33,133 bases of DNA from Synergistaceae bacterium (GTDB taxonomy: Bacteria; Synergistota; Synergistia; Synergistales; Aminobacteriaceae): assembly GCA_017445405.1 (NCBI GenBank), contig JAFSUD010000092.1, forward strand, positions 1 to 33,133, written 5' to 3'. Of the stretch, positions 6,499 through 15,613 are shown in pieces. Position 1 is the stretch's first letter. Each line of letters starts with the position of its first letter. The notes under the pieces are model-generated. The model ran no database searches. It was not told the DNA's origin and saw only the letters and a program-made list of their open reading frames with translations. The position numbers and the translations under genes are program-made.

Positions 6499-7806
6499 TT
6501 ACTTGCCGGGCTTCCCCAACAGCTTGAACATATTAGCCTTGTAGAATTCCACCCCGGGCTGGTTGAACGGATTGATGCCCAGAATGTAACCGCTCACTCC
6601 GCACGCAAACTCAAAGAAGTAGAACAGCTCGCCCAATGACCGCTCATCCTGCGCAGGCATACTCACCATCAGGTTAGCTACTCCTCCGTCAACATGCGCT
6701 GCTATCGTTCCCTTCATTGCGCACTGGTTCACGTAGCTCATGTTCTTTCCGGCCAGGTAGTTAAGGCCGTCGAGGTCGTTATCCTGAGCCTTCAGCACAA
6801 AGTCTTTGCGCGGTGTCTCAATGTTCATGACGGTCTCGAACATTATGCGTGCTCCGTCCTGTATGAACTGGCCCATCGAGTGAAGGTCGGTCGTCAGGTC
6901 AACGCTCGCAGGGAATATTCCGTGCTGGTCTTTGCCCTCTGACTCTCCGTAAAGCTGCTTCCACCACTCGGAAATGTAGTGCATCGACGGCTCATAGTTC
7001 GCGAGAATCTCTACGTTCTTTCCTTTGCGGAGCATGATGTTGCGGAGTGCTGCGTACCGTAACGCAGGGTTGCTCTCGAACGGCTGATTGAGTGCAGCCT
7101 CGCGTCCTGCTGCTGCTCCGGCCATGAGTGCATCAATGTCTGCACCGCTTACCGCAATAGGCAGAAGTCCGACAGCCGTCAGCACAGAGAACCTCCCGCC
7201 CACGTCATCAGGAATCACGAAGCATTCATAGCCCTCTTTGTCCGCTAACGTCTTCAGCGCGCCTCTGGCCTTGTCGGTCGTCGCGTAAATGCGCTTGGCC
7301 GCTCCCTCCTGGCCGTACTTCTTGATGAGAAGCTCACGGAACACACGGAAGGCTATTGCTGTCTCGGTGGTCGTTCCGGACTTTGAGATTACGTTGATGC
7401 TGAAGTCCTTACCCTCGAGAAGGTCTATAACGTCCTGAATGTACGTGCCGTTCATGCTGTTGCCGATGTAGTAGATCTGAGGAGTCTTGCGTGCCTCTTT
7501 GGTCTGCTCGTTGTAGAAGCCGTGCCGCAGAAACTCGATAGCTGCCCTCGCGCCTAAGTACGATCCGCCGATGCCTGCAACAAGCAATACATCAGAGTCG
7601 CTCTGGATTCTCTTAGCTGCTGCCTTGATGCGGGCGAACTCTTCCTTGTCGTAATTGACGGGAAGGTCTATCCAGCCCAGAAAGTCATTGCCCTCGCCTT
7701 TGCGGGACTTGAGCCTCTCTGCTGCGTTGAGAGTGATTACCTTCATGCTCTCGACTTCATGATCACGGACGAACTTAGCGGCATTGGAATAGTCAAAGCC
7801 TATCAT
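6499..7806 (-). CDS. pgi: Glucose-6-phosphate isomerase
   Basis: Interconverts glucose-6-phosphate and fructose-6-phosphate in the cytoplasm. The 435-aa length fits the short bacterial/Firmicute-like PGI. Recognisable SIS-fold motifs are [13 protein letters not shown] (about residues 76-88), the phosphate-binding [10 protein letters not shown] (about 142-151), [17 protein letters not shown] (PGI signature), the catalytic-Glu region [24 protein letters not shown], and the C-terminal lysine region. AGGAGG lies seven bases before the ATG, and a TATAAT at 7852-7857 in the 59-bp gap to the aminotransferase gene suggests its own promoter. Its product, fructose-6-phosphate, is the substrate of glmS found further right, though the two genes are not in one operon. 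Confidence 0.97.
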   Translation of the reverse strand: MIGFDYSNAAKFVRDHEVESMKVITLNAAERLKSRKGEGNDFLGWIDLPVNYDKEEFARIKAAAKRIQSDSDVLLVAGIGGSYLGARAAIEFLRHGFYNEQTKEARKTPQIYYIGNSMNGTYIQDVIDLLEGKDFSINVISKSGTTTETAIAFRVFRELLIKKYGQEGAAKRIYATTDKARGALKTLADKEGYECFVIPDDVGGRFSVLTAVGLLPIAVSGADIDALMAGAAAGREAALNQPFESNPALRYAALRNIMLRKGKNVEILANYEPSMHYISEWWKQLYGESEGKDQHGIFPASVDLTTDLHSMGQFIQDGARIMFETVMNIETPRKDFVLKAQDNDLDGLNYLAGKNMSYVNQCAMKGTIAAHVDGGVANLMVSMPAQDERSLGELFYFFEFACGVSGYILGINPFNQPGVEFYKANMFKLLGKPGK

Positions 7807-7851
7807 GTCTTTACCTCCTGTGAAAATTTTGTGCGTTCTTGGAATAAAGCT

Positions 7852-7857
7852 ATTATA
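7852..7857 (-). promoter_or_regulatory. Candidate -10 box of pgi
   Basis: TATAAT on the minus strand, about 45 nt before the pgi start and just after the aminotransferase stop. No clear -35 was found. Confidence 0.4.
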
Positions 7858-7865
7858 CGCTAAAA

Positions 7866-9017
7866 CTAGAGACTCCTGCAGAAATCTTCCATCTTGTTCA
7901 TTGACTCTGTGAGAGTTTCCATTGACTGCGTGCAGGCTATGCGTATATAACCTTCACCAGTCTGGCCGAATGCGCTTCCTGGCAGCACTGCTACATGTGC
8001 CTCATTGAGTAACTGCCACACAAATTCCTCGCTCGTGAGTCCCGTCCCCGAAATGTCAGGGAAAAGGTAAAACGCTCCCTCTGCAGGGTGGCACTTCACG
8101 CCCTTCATAGCGTTGAGCCTCTCTCCTACCATCTTCATACGCTCGCCGAAAATTGCTGCTCTGGCCTTCACTTTCTCGTCCTGTGTGTTGAGCGCGTAAG
8201 CTGCTGCTTTCTGGGATAACGTGTTGACCCCGTAAGTCTGGTACGACGACAGCACGCACATTGTGTTGATGACGTTCTGAGGGGCAAAGAGATAGCCTAT
8301 CCTCCATCCGGTCATGCAGTGGCTCTTCGACACGCCCGCTGCCAGGAGGGTACGTTCCTTCATGCCGGGAATGTTGGCGAAGCACTCATGCTTTCCCGTG
8401 AAGACCATAGACTCGTATATCTCATCACTGAGCACGAACAGATCCCTCTCCATCACGAACTCTGCGATCTCCTCGAACTGCCTGCGACTCGCGACTCGTC
8501 CTGAAGGGTTGCCGGGATAGTTGAGGACTATTGCTCTCGTGCGCGGGGTAGCTGCAGCTCTCAGGTCATCAATGCTAGGCGCAAAGTTATTCTCCTCACG
8601 CGTCCTGATGTACACGGGGACTCCGCCGTTGCCCTTAATCTGCGCGTCGTAGCAGGTGAAGTAAGGCTCTATCAGCATGACCTCATCGCCGGGATTCAGC
8701 AGTGCACCGAATGCCAGCCACGGAATGTGGAGTCCTCCTACTGATATATACACGTTGTCGGGAGAGGACTTGTAGCCGTGATGACGCTCCCAGTAAGCAC
8801 ACGCAGCTTCCCTCACGTCAAGGAAGCCCTGAAGCGGAGGGTAATGCGTGAAGCCATCCCGCGCTCCCTGTGCTCCTGCCTCAATGATGTCCGGCTCGGT
8901 TACGAAATCAGGCTCGCCTATGCTGAGGTTGAGCACGTCGTTCATCTTCTCGATTGCCTGAAACACTCTGACCATCCCGGAGGGTTTAGTCTCACTGAAT
9001 CTCTTCGCTAACTCCAT
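7866..9017 (-). CDS. Class I/II pyridoxal-phosphate aminotransferase (AspC/PatA-like)
   Basis: Fold-type I PLP enzyme that transfers an amino group to a 2-oxo acid in the cytoplasm. The order of motifs is canonical: [16 protein letters not shown] (substrate Gly/Glu), [24 protein letters not shown] with the PLP-site Asn, [12 protein letters not shown] with Asp and Tyr, [13 protein letters not shown] with Lys231 as Schiff base, and a C-terminal [13 protein letters not shown] with the carboxylate-binding Arg. Substrate is not deducible; aspartate or branched/aromatic amino acids are possible. I chose the ATG at 9017 because the AGGAGG lies 13 nt before it, whereas the upstream in-frame GTG at 9029 is only 1 nt from it. 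Neither spacing is ideal. It is followed by pgi on the same strand. Confidence 0.92.
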   Translation of the reverse strand: MELAKRFSETKPSGMVRVFQAIEKMNDVLNLSIGEPDFVTEPDIIEAGAQGARDGFTHYPPLQGFLDVREAACAYWERHHGYKSSPDNVYISVGGLHIPWLAFGALLNPGDEVMLIEPYFTCYDAQIKGNGGVPVYIRTREENNFAPSIDDLRAAATPRTRAIVLNYPGNPSGRVASRRQFEEIAEFVMERDLFVLSDEIYESMVFTGKHECFANIPGMKERTLLAAGVSKSHCMTGWRIGYLFAPQNVINTMCVLSSYQTYGVNTLSQKAAAYALNTQDEKVKARAAIFGERMKMVGERLNAMKGVKCHPAEGAFYLFPDISGTGLTSEEFVWQLLNEAHVAVLPGSAFGQTGEGYIRIACTQSMETLTESMNKMEDFCRSL

Positions 9018-9110
9018 AATAATTAGCACGCCTCCTCAAGAAAATTGATTGCGTTATTGTACAGCAAGAAAATTAATTGTGAAATTGTTACGCTTCTGTT
9101 ACTTCCATTG

Positions 9111-9119
9111 TGCTATACT
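9111..9119 (+). promoter_or_regulatory. Extended -10 promoter element for the BACON lipoprotein gene
   Basis: TGC followed by TATACT forms an extended -10 (TGn-TATAAT type), 67 nt before the ATG. A good -35 is not evident, as is common for extended -10 promoters. Confidence 0.45.
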
Positions 9120-9185
9120 TACCGTCGTTAATTCAGCTTTCAGGCAATAAATGAGGGCTGGTTTATATTTAAGGAGGTAATTTGC

Positions 9186-11186
9186 ATGACTAACAAACGA
9201 TTTGCATTACTAAGTTTCATTATGCTGCTCCTGTTTGCGGTTCTGGCTGCAGGAGGATGCGGAGGCTCAAGCAGCAGTTCTTCAGACTCCGGCAGCTCAC
9301 AGGCTGACTCCGCAGAACTTCCCGGCATTCTCAGCCTGCAGGGAACGGAAGAGTATAACCGTGTAATGGCGGAACTGAAGACCGAACTCAGCGCAGAAGG
9401 TGTTGATGTCGACGACAACGGCAACAGAGGCGCGAACGGCGACGAAGGCCCGACAGTACATTTCGTGCTTATCGACGAGACCGGCCACGCACACATCAAC
9501 AAGGACACAGCTACTGCATCAGCGACAGCGGCCGGCATAGTGAAGAGTGCTGCGACGCTTCTTCCTGAAGAGATGGCGAGAGTTGCGGCAGAACTGAAGC
9601 CCGAGTATGAGTCTGGAGACGTTATAGCGTTGATGTTCCCGAGTCCCGAGACGATTAACGACCTTTACGAGGCGTTAGACGAACAGCCCTCATACTTCAG
9701 CGGACTCTCAGAGTCTGAATCATCTGACCTGTACCCCGAGATTTACGCGATAGCCAAGCGTCCCGGCACGAAGTCAACGCACTACTTCTCCTACGAAGTC
9801 CCCGGCAGCAAGGCCCTTCTTGTGGGAGTGCTGGCAGAAAATGTCTCGAGCGGAGACGGAATCCCCGACCCTGACGACGGCATCGACGACTACAGCGGGA
9901 CTACAACGCAGGACGAGAGCTTGAGCCTTAGGCTTGAATACATGTTCCAGGCGAGACGTTATGCAGCGTTCATGAAGTGGGTTGCACTGCTCGACAAGAA
10001 GGCTGCACAGTTAGACGCAGAGTCCGAGAGCGTACAGGCATCATTCAGCTTCACTGCTTCCGACACATCATCGGGCAACTTCATCACCTTCAACTCCCAG
10101 AACGTGGAGAAGGACGCAAGCTACTACAGAGCTGGCTATCTTCCGTGGAATCAGGAACGCTACAGGCATGATGTCAGCTATGCATCCGGCGCATCCTACA
10201 CGATATATTCAGCGCATAATTTCTCGGACGGCGATGATTACTACCTCGTGAAGGCTAACGGCTTCAGCACGCCTCGTAATTATTGGCACGGCACTAACGG
10301 AGGCTGGGAAAACTGCCATTTCGGACAGACCAGCGACTTCAACTTTGAGACGACGATAAACGGAGCGACCACAGCGGACGCATACGCAATCCAGACCGCC
10401 CCGAAGTCCGTAGCCTACAACGGATCAGTAACCGACGGAATAAGCCAGACGATCGGCGGTAAAGTCGGAGCAAATGCCGGAGTCAGCGATAAAGGGCCGT
10501 CGGCAGGAGTAAATACAGAAATATCAGCATCCTTGACGTACAGCCATTCGAAGACGTGGTCAATAAGCGAGTGGAGGCTGAACAACCAGAGCGGTGCACT
10601 TGCAGCAAAGTGGGACGCAGATTTTGACCGTGAGGACGGAAGATACTTAGCGGACTACAGCACCGGCAACATACCCGGAGCAGGGAAGGCTCGTGTAGAC
10701 CTCGACACCGAGTGGATGTGGAGAGTGCGCAAGAGTTACTGGCGCAATCACTCTACGATTCCTATTAAGCTGTCAATACAGACATGGACAGGCTTCACTC
10801 TTTGGGAATATCACTGGTACAAGAGCAACGAGAACGAGAGCTGGGAGTATGGACTTACGCAGTACCGCTACTTCAACATGAACAGGCCTCCGCACGTGTA
10901 CGTAACGCAGAAGTCGTTCACCTTTGCACCTGAAGGCGGCTCTAATGAGTTCAAGCTCCTCTGCAACAGCGACTACACGATAACGAGCAGTCAGTCATGG
11001 TGCCAGATAAGCAGCAGTCAGAGGACGGGCGGAGACACCGGAGCGAACGAGCGGACGATCATGTTTGGAGTTGACCCTTACACGACGAGTTCATCAACAT
11101 TCCAGACACGCACGGCGACGATCACGGTTCGCGAGAACAGCACGGGCGATACGCAGACTATCACAGTAACCCAGCGCAACAGGTAA
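9186..11186 (+). CDS. Large lipoprotein with leukocidin-like middle region and C-terminal BACON domain
   Basis: 666-aa exported lipoprotein. AAGGAGG stands at ideal distance before the ATG. Residues 1-24 are a lipoprotein signal (hydrophobic FIMLLLFAVLAAGGC) with the acylated Cys25, then a Gly/Ser linker (26-39). Residues about 570-666 look like a BACON domain: the QKSFTFAPEGGSNEFKLLCN strand, WCQISSSQ, then TATITVRENSTGDTQTITVTQR. BACON domains are linked to carbohydrate or surface binding. The middle (about 300-560), including SVTDGISQTIGGKVGANAGV, ISASLTYSHSKTWSISEW and aromatic-rich WTGFTLWEYHWY, resembles the alternating strands of leukocidin/haemolysin beta-barrel toxins. That part is from pattern memory and is less sure. 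It stands alone between a promoter and a strong terminator. Confidence 0.72.
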   Translation: MTNKRFALLSFIMLLLFAVLAAGGCGGSSSSSSDSGSSQADSAELPGILSLQGTEEYNRVMAELKTELSAEGVDVDDNGNRGANGDEGPTVHFVLIDETGHAHINKDTATASATAAGIVKSAATLLPEEMARVAAELKPEYESGDVIALMFPSPETINDLYEALDEQPSYFSGLSESESSDLYPEIYAIAKRPGTKSTHYFSYEVPGSKALLVGVLAENVSSGDGIPDPDDGIDDYSGTTTQDESLSLRLEYMFQARRYAAFMKWVALLDKKAAQLDAESESVQASFSFTASDTSSGNFITFNSQNVEKDASYYRAGYLPWNQERYRHDVSYASGASYTIYSAHNFSDGDDYYLVKANGFSTPRNYWHGTNGGWENCHFGQTSDFNFETTINGATTADAYAIQTAPKSVAYNGSVTDGISQTIGGKVGANAGVSDKGPSAGVNTEISASLTYSHSKTWSISEWRLNNQSGALAAKWDADFDREDGRYLADYSTGNIPGAGKARVDLDTEWMWRVRKSYWRNHSTIPIKLSIQTWTGFTLWEYHWYKSNENESWEYGLTQYRYFNMNRPPHVYVTQKSFTFAPEGGSNEFKLLCNSDYTITSSQSWCQISSSQRTGGDTGANERTIMFGVDPYTTSSSTFQTRTATITVRENSTGDTQTITVTQRNR

Positions 11187-11206
11187 TACACGCGCAAAAA
11201 AATAAT

Positions 11207-11232
11207 GCCCTCGTTAATTCGGGGGCTTTTTT
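11207..11232. terminator. Strong bidirectional terminator
   Basis: Stem GCCCTCG/CGGGGGC (one wobble) with loop TTAATT, followed by six T. A matching A-run precedes it on the other side. It separates the convergent lipoprotein gene and the TPR-like gene. Confidence 0.88.
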
Positions 11233-11233
11233 G

Positions 11234-12964
11234 TTATCTCTTGAACGGCCAGAAACGCAATAACGGTTTCTTCTCACGTTTGGGCTTCACTTCAGGCGAG
11301 AAAGGCTCTGCATTTTCATCATTCACAATCACAATCTCCGGCTCATCATCATAATCACTTCTGCTTGCTGTCAGGAGGTTGATGTACATGAACTGCGCAT
11401 AGATATTCCCCTTCTCTGCTGCCTTGAGGTAATACGACATTGCGAGTTCTGAATCCTGGCTAACCTTCCAGCCGTAAAGGTGCATATCCGCAAGCATTGT
11501 GAAGGCCTGTGCGTTCTCGTCGTCAGAGTAGACCTTGAGCAGCGGCATGATGAGCGCGTAATCACGTGAAAGTTCATCGCCGGAGACTGGCTGAGTGTTA
11601 GCGATTCTGACGAGTTCCGGGAATGCTTCTGTGTCAGTCCTGCTCACGAGGGAGACTCTGAGAGCGTGGAGTTCTGCTGCAGACTTGGCCGGGAGAGCGA
11701 GTCTCTCTGCTGCGCCGTCCCTGTTGTCGAGGCAGTCAGCGATCATGATTACCCTGAACTTGTCGCGGCTGGTCATTCCGGAAGTTATCCCGTCGAGCTT
11801 CAGGCTTCTCTGCGTCTCCCTGAGCAATAGCCCGGCGGGAACATTAAGCCTCATGTTTTGGAGTACGGCCTCGCTGAGTTCATGCTCATAGCCGAAATCA
11901 ATATTTATCTCAGCGCACCTTATGCCCTCGTCTTTCTCGTCAAGAGCGTAATAGACAGCTCCGGCAAAGAGATTGTTGACCCAGTCCTCGCGGAGAGTGT
12001 TCTCGCGCATTATCTGACAGAGTCCGAGAATCTGTTCCCGAGTCTCGTAGTCAGTGGGCAAGCTGTCGTCGACGAGCCGGCTGATTCTGTACTTGGCGGT
12101 CTCGAGCATGTAGGGATCTTTGCGCAATACCGGCCTCCAGACTTCCTCGAACTTGTCGTAGCACTTTGCGGTCTCTTCTGAATCTCTTGCTTCCTGAGCA
12201 GCTTTAGCCCTGTAGAACCAGTAAGGAGGGTAGACCCGGAAATCTGACTCCATTGCTTGAAGCATCCGGAGCTTGCGTGAAGGCTCTTCTGTTTTCTCCA
12301 CAGCACGGCAGAAATCCTCTACGGACTTCTGGACGAGGCGGTATTCATCGGGGAGGCTGTACTTGTTCATGAGATTCCATGATGAGGTGAGCAGTTCCTT
12401 CTGGAGGTCGTTGAAGTCGGCCAAGTCTTCAGCTTTCAGACGGTAGAGGTTATCCTCAAGAGTGCCCTGCAAGTTCAGGCCTCCGTACTGGTACTTGAAG
12501 TAACTTGCTGCACTCACTGATACTAAGTTGCTGAAGCTCCCGAAGAATGCTCCGATGCTGCCGTTCTCCCGAATGACTGATACGGAGCTTTTCCCGAGGT
12601 CTGAGAGTGCACCGGATATTGATTTCCGGGCTGCTGCGTTGTAGTTCTTCCTGAGGTAGTCTGCCTCCTCGCTGCGGAGCTTTTTGCGGCCAGTGATGTC
12701 TAAGAGCTTCTCGTACAGGCTGGTGATCTCCGGGTCAGAGCGTATGTTGCCGAGATTGAGGTTGTTGATGATGTTCTGGTATTCGTCATCAAGAACTGCA
12801 CGGCTCTGTGTCGTGATTATCCTGTGGACGGAGACGACCGCCATGTTCAGGGCTGACATAGTGAGCTGTGGGTCATAGTCTGATGCGTGAAGGGGCGATG
12901 CGAGCACGAGCAGACTAATTACGGTTAATGCTATCTTTCTCAAAAGTTGCTGCCTCCTATTCAT
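11234..12964 (-). CDS. Secreted TPR/Sel1-repeat-like protein of unknown function
   Basis: 576-aa protein with a signal peptide (basic MNRRQQLLRK, hydrophobic IALTVISLLVLASPLHA, likely cleavage near residue 27). It is largely helical with spaced aromatic/alanine patterns (YWFYRAKAAQEARDSEETAKCYDKF; AFTMLADMHLYGWKVSQD), the style of TPR or Sel1 repeats. The clearest repeat is SELAMSYYLKAAEKGNIYAQFMY near the C-terminus. The tail is acidic, then very basic (KPKREKKPLLRFWPFKR). No catalytic motif is visible. Its ATG overlaps by four bases the stop of the broken small ORF upstream, which links it to the methyltransferase gene as a possible operon. It shares general character (secreted, helical, unknown) with the gene at 23674-24978, but I see no clear homology. 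Confidence 0.75.
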   Translation of the reverse strand: MNRRQQLLRKIALTVISLLVLASPLHASDYDPQLTMSALNMAVVSVHRIITTQSRAVLDDEYQNIINNLNLGNIRSDPEITSLYEKLLDITGRKKLRSEEADYLRKNYNAAARKSISGALSDLGKSSVSVIRENGSIGAFFGSFSNLVSVSAASYFKYQYGGLNLQGTLEDNLYRLKAEDLADFNDLQKELLTSSWNLMNKYSLPDEYRLVQKSVEDFCRAVEKTEEPSRKLRMLQAMESDFRVYPPYWFYRAKAAQEARDSEETAKCYDKFEEVWRPVLRKDPYMLETAKYRISRLVDDSLPTDYETREQILGLCQIMRENTLREDWVNNLFAGAVYYALDEKDEGIRCAEINIDFGYEHELSEAVLQNMRLNVPAGLLLRETQRSLKLDGITSGMTSRDKFRVIMIADCLDNRDGAAERLALPAKSAAELHALRVSLVSRTDTEAFPELVRIANTQPVSGDELSRDYALIMPLLKVYSDDENAQAFTMLADMHLYGWKVSQDSELAMSYYLKAAEKGNIYAQFMYINLLTASRSDYDDEPEIVIVNDENAEPFSPEVKPKREKKPLLRFWPFKR

Positions 12965-13132
12965 ATAACTAAATCAAGCGGAATATCTGAAATATCCTTA
13001 AGGCGTTTTCCCTCAATAAGAACGCGTAATAATTTTATTCAATTCACAGCCTCCCGAAACAGTCAATGTATCCGTGTCAATAAGTCTGCTGTGAAAAATC
13101 CTTCTTGCATCACTAGTCAAGGCCTTATTCAT
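12961..13132 (-). pseudogene. Small ORF between the methyltransferase and TPR genes, interrupted by a frameshift
   Basis: An ATG at 13132 overlaps the end of the methyltransferase gene and opens a 39-codon frame (MNKALTSDARRIFHSRLIDT..., stop 13013-13015). A second frame, offset by one base near ACGCGTTC, continues with LIEGKRLKDISDIPLDLVI and stops with a TGA that overlaps the ATG of the TPR gene. Both junctions are stop/start overlaps, so an intact 56-57-aa gene probably once coupled its two neighbours. I do not recognise the product. Given its place behind an orphan methyltransferase it could be a restriction-system accessory, but nothing in the sequence shows that. Confidence 0.45.
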
Positions 13133-14060
13133 TAACTAAGCACCTCACTATCTGCCGTCCTACAGCCTCAGCAACAGGAGGCGGAAAAGCATTGCCTATC
13201 ATCCTGCACGATGCTGTCTTCTTTGTGCTGAATGCCCACGTGTCAGGGAAGCCCTGAAGCCTCGCAAGCATTCCCGGTGTCAAATGTATCATGCCGGTGT
13301 GTCCCGGCTCGGGAGCTTCATCCGCGACTCCTCCTCCGTCAACTCCCATCAACGCCCATGCTCTGCGTGCACGAACAGGCCCGAGATCCGGCCCTCCGTG
13401 TTTCTTAGACCCTCCCACAATTGCGGGTGCTGGCCTGTCCGCTAATTTTGCCCATTCATCCGCACCTTCCCAGCCTCTGGACGCGACTAAATCATGCAGT
13501 GCCTCTCCGGCTGTTACGATTCTGCTGTTTCCTTCAGGAAAGGCAAACAATATGTTCTGGTCATTCCTGATGCACACTATCACAACGCGAAGCCTTGACT
13601 GCGGAACGCCGTAGCATGATGCATCAAGCAGCTTGATATATACCGTGTAGCCCAGAGACTCTATGCTGTTCAGAATTTCCGCCCTGTAGTCATCGAACAC
13701 ACGGCCGAGAAATCCCCGCACATTCTCAAGCATTACAGCTCTGGGGTTAATCTCACGTATCAGCCTCACAGCTTCAGGGAACAAATCACGCTCATCATTC
13801 CTGCCTAGCTGTCTGCCAGCAGAAGAGAACGGAGGACAAGGCACGCCTCCCGCAAGCAAATCTGCTCCTGCATACTGTCTGCCGTCAAAATTCCGGACAT
13901 CCTCACAGATAACGTTCCAGTCAGGCCGGTTTTGCTTCAGGACTCTGCAGTATTCCGGCTCATACTCAACAAGCACAGCATGACTGAAACCTGCACGCTC
14001 AAGACCCAATGCCTGACCTCCCGCACCTGCACAGATTTCAACGCAAGATAATTTCTTCAT
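13125..14060 (-). CDS. DNA cytosine-C5 methyltransferase (orphan)
   Basis: 311-aa AdoMet-dependent enzyme that methylates C5 of cytosine within a short DNA target. Motif I is VEICAGAGGQALGLERAGF (residues 7-25), motif IV GGVPCPPFSSAGRQ with the nucleophile Cys75, motif VI AVMLENVRGF, motif VIII YGVPQSRLRVVIV, motif IX LTPGMLARLQGFPDTW, and motif X MIGNAFPPPVAEAVG. All are intact. The target-recognition region between VIII and IX is short (about 190-255). No restriction endonuclease gene is beside it: downstream is only the broken small ORF, upstream the NfnB gene. It may be a solitary regulatory or protective methylase. The recognition sequence cannot be read from the protein. Confidence 0.95.
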   Translation of the reverse strand: MKKLSCVEICAGAGGQALGLERAGFSHAVLVEYEPEYCRVLKQNRPDWNVICEDVRNFDGRQYAGADLLAGGVPCPPFSSAGRQLGRNDERDLFPEAVRLIREINPRAVMLENVRGFLGRVFDDYRAEILNSIESLGYTVYIKLLDASCYGVPQSRLRVVIVCIRNDQNILFAFPEGNSRIVTAGEALHDLVASRGWEGADEWAKLADRPAPAIVGGSKKHGGPDLGPVRARRAWALMGVDGGGVADEAPEPGHTGMIHLTPGMLARLQGFPDTWAFSTKKTASCRMIGNAFPPPVAEAVGRQIVRCLVNE

Positions 14061-14070
14061 CGCTTACAAC

Positions 14071-14105
14071 AAAAGCGGAGAAGCCCTGTTACAGACTCCT
14101 CCGCC
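14071..14105 (-). terminator. Terminator of the nfn operon
   Basis: Minus-strand stem starting GCGGAG and closing CTCCGC, followed by TTTTGTTG, just after the nfnB stop and before the methyltransferase gene. Confidence 0.65.
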
Positions 14106-14120
14106 GCAAATAACTTCTGC

Positions 14121-15611
14121 TTACTTGCTTGCAAGATATTCATTCATGCTCGCTGCTGCACGTCTGCCCTCGCCCATCGCGAGAATGACCGTCGCTGCTC
14201 CGAGCACTATATCTCCGCCTGCCCACACTCTGGGTATGCTCGTCTTCTGGTTCTCGTCAACAATGATGTTGCCGTACTTCGTTACGTTCAGACCCTCTGT
14301 CGTCTGGGACATGAGCGGGTTGCTGTCGTTGCCGAGCGCGATAACTGCTGCGTCGATGTCGAGGACGTGCTCAGTTCCCGGAATAGCTACGGGCTTGCGT
14401 CTGCCTGATGCGTCGGGTTCACCGAGTTCATAGCTCAGAAGCTCCACTCCGATTAAGCGTCCCTTCTCGTCGCCGATGAACTTCGTCGGGTTCTCCAAGA
14501 AGTGGAAATCTACGCCCTCTTCAAATGCGTGTGCAACTTCCTCAATTCTTGCGGGCATCTCTGCACGAGTCCTTCTGTAGACGCAGTAGACCTTCTCCGC
14601 ACCGAGACGTAACGCAGTCCTTGCGCCGTCCATTGCGACGTTGCCGCCTCCGAAAACTGCGACTCTCTTCGCGTCATAGAGCGGGGTATCTGCGTGGTCT
14701 CTGTCGTATGCCTTCATGAGGTTTGAGCGCGTCAGGTACTCGTTAGCACTGAATACGCCGATGAGGTTTTCGCCCTCAATGCGCATGAACTTCGGGAGTC
14801 CTGCACCTGTCCCGATGAATGCCGCATCGAATCCCTGCTCGGTGAGGAGCTGGTCAAGTGTCGCTGTCCTTCCTACCAAGAAGCTCGTCTTGAACTCTAC
14901 GCCCATCTTCTTGAGGTTCTCGACTTCTTTAGCGACGAGTGCCTTCGGAAGCCTGAACTCGGGGATACCGTACACCATGACTCCGCCGGTCTTCTGGAAC
15001 GCCTCAAACACTGTTACGCTGTGGCCTTCTCTGCGGATGTCCGCCGCAACTGTGAGTCCTGCAGGGCCTGAACCGATTACTGCTACCTTCTTGCCGGTCT
15101 CGGGCTTCGGTGTCGGAACGGTAATCTTGTCCATTGCGCGCTCCCAGTCAGCTACGTAACGCTCTAAACGTCCGATAGCTACGGCCTTCTCGGGGGACTT
15201 GAGCATTTTTCCGATGGTGCAGAAGCTCTGGCACTGCTTCTCCTGCGGGCAGACTCTACCGCAGATTGCAGGAAGCAGGTTCGTGTTCTTGATGGTGTCG
15301 ATTGCTCCCTTGAAGTCTCCCTGCTGAATGTGCTTGATGAACTCGGGAATCGGTACTCCGACGGGGCAGCCCTTCTTGCACGGAGCGGTGGGGCACTGGA
15401 TGCAGCGTTCAGCCTCGACGCGTGCCTGAGTCTCCGTGTAGCCTAGCGCGACCTCTGACATGTTGTGCGCTCTGACTGTCGGATCCTGCGAGGGCATCTC
15501 CTGCTGAGGTATCGCGAACCTATCCTTATTAGTAAGCTCTTTGCCCTCAATACCTGCCCAAATCTTCGCAGCCTCTTCCTGCAGCATTTCTGTAGTCTTG
15601 TGTTCACTCAT
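14121..15611 (-). CDS. NfnB / GltD-like FAD-dependent NADPH oxidoreductase subunit
   Basis: 496-aa flavoprotein of the glutamate-synthase small-subunit family. The N-terminal Fe-S domain carries the Cys sets CIQCPTAPCKKGCPVG (about residues 72-87) and ICGRVCPQEKQCQSFC (about 116-131). Next are an FAD Rossmann motif VAVIGSGPAGLTVAADIRREGH, an NAD(P) motif VAVFGGGNVAMDGARTALRLGA, and the C-terminal RVWAGGDIVLGAATVILAMGEGR. It begins 2 nt after the SudB/NfnA-like gene. That pairing is typical of the electron-bifurcating NADH-dependent ferredoxin:NADP+ oxidoreductase, and of sulfide dehydrogenase SudAB. The glutamate synthase large subunit is not here, so the NfnAB role is favoured over GOGAT. 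Often misnamed gltA or gltD in databases. Confidence 0.93.
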   Translation of the reverse strand: MSEHKTTEMLQEEAAKIWAGIEGKELTNKDRFAIPQQEMPSQDPTVRAHNMSEVALGYTETQARVEAERCIQCPTAPCKKGCPVGVPIPEFIKHIQQGDFKGAIDTIKNTNLLPAICGRVCPQEKQCQSFCTIGKMLKSPEKAVAIGRLERYVADWERAMDKITVPTPKPETGKKVAVIGSGPAGLTVAADIRREGHSVTVFEAFQKTGGVMVYGIPEFRLPKALVAKEVENLKKMGVEFKTSFLVGRTATLDQLLTEQGFDAAFIGTGAGLPKFMRIEGENLIGVFSANEYLTRSNLMKAYDRDHADTPLYDAKRVAVFGGGNVAMDGARTALRLGAEKVYCVYRRTRAEMPARIEEVAHAFEEGVDFHFLENPTKFIGDEKGRLIGVELLSYELGEPDASGRRKPVAIPGTEHVLDIDAAVIALGNDSNPLMSQTTEGLNVTKYGNIIVDENQKTSIPRVWAGGDIVLGAATVILAMGEGRRAAASMNEYLASK

Positions 15612-15613
15612 GA

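Noticed and set aside
12965..13124. Restriction endonuclease partner for the methyltransferase
   Set aside because: The gap holds only the broken 56-57-aa small ORF, too short and without a nuclease motif.
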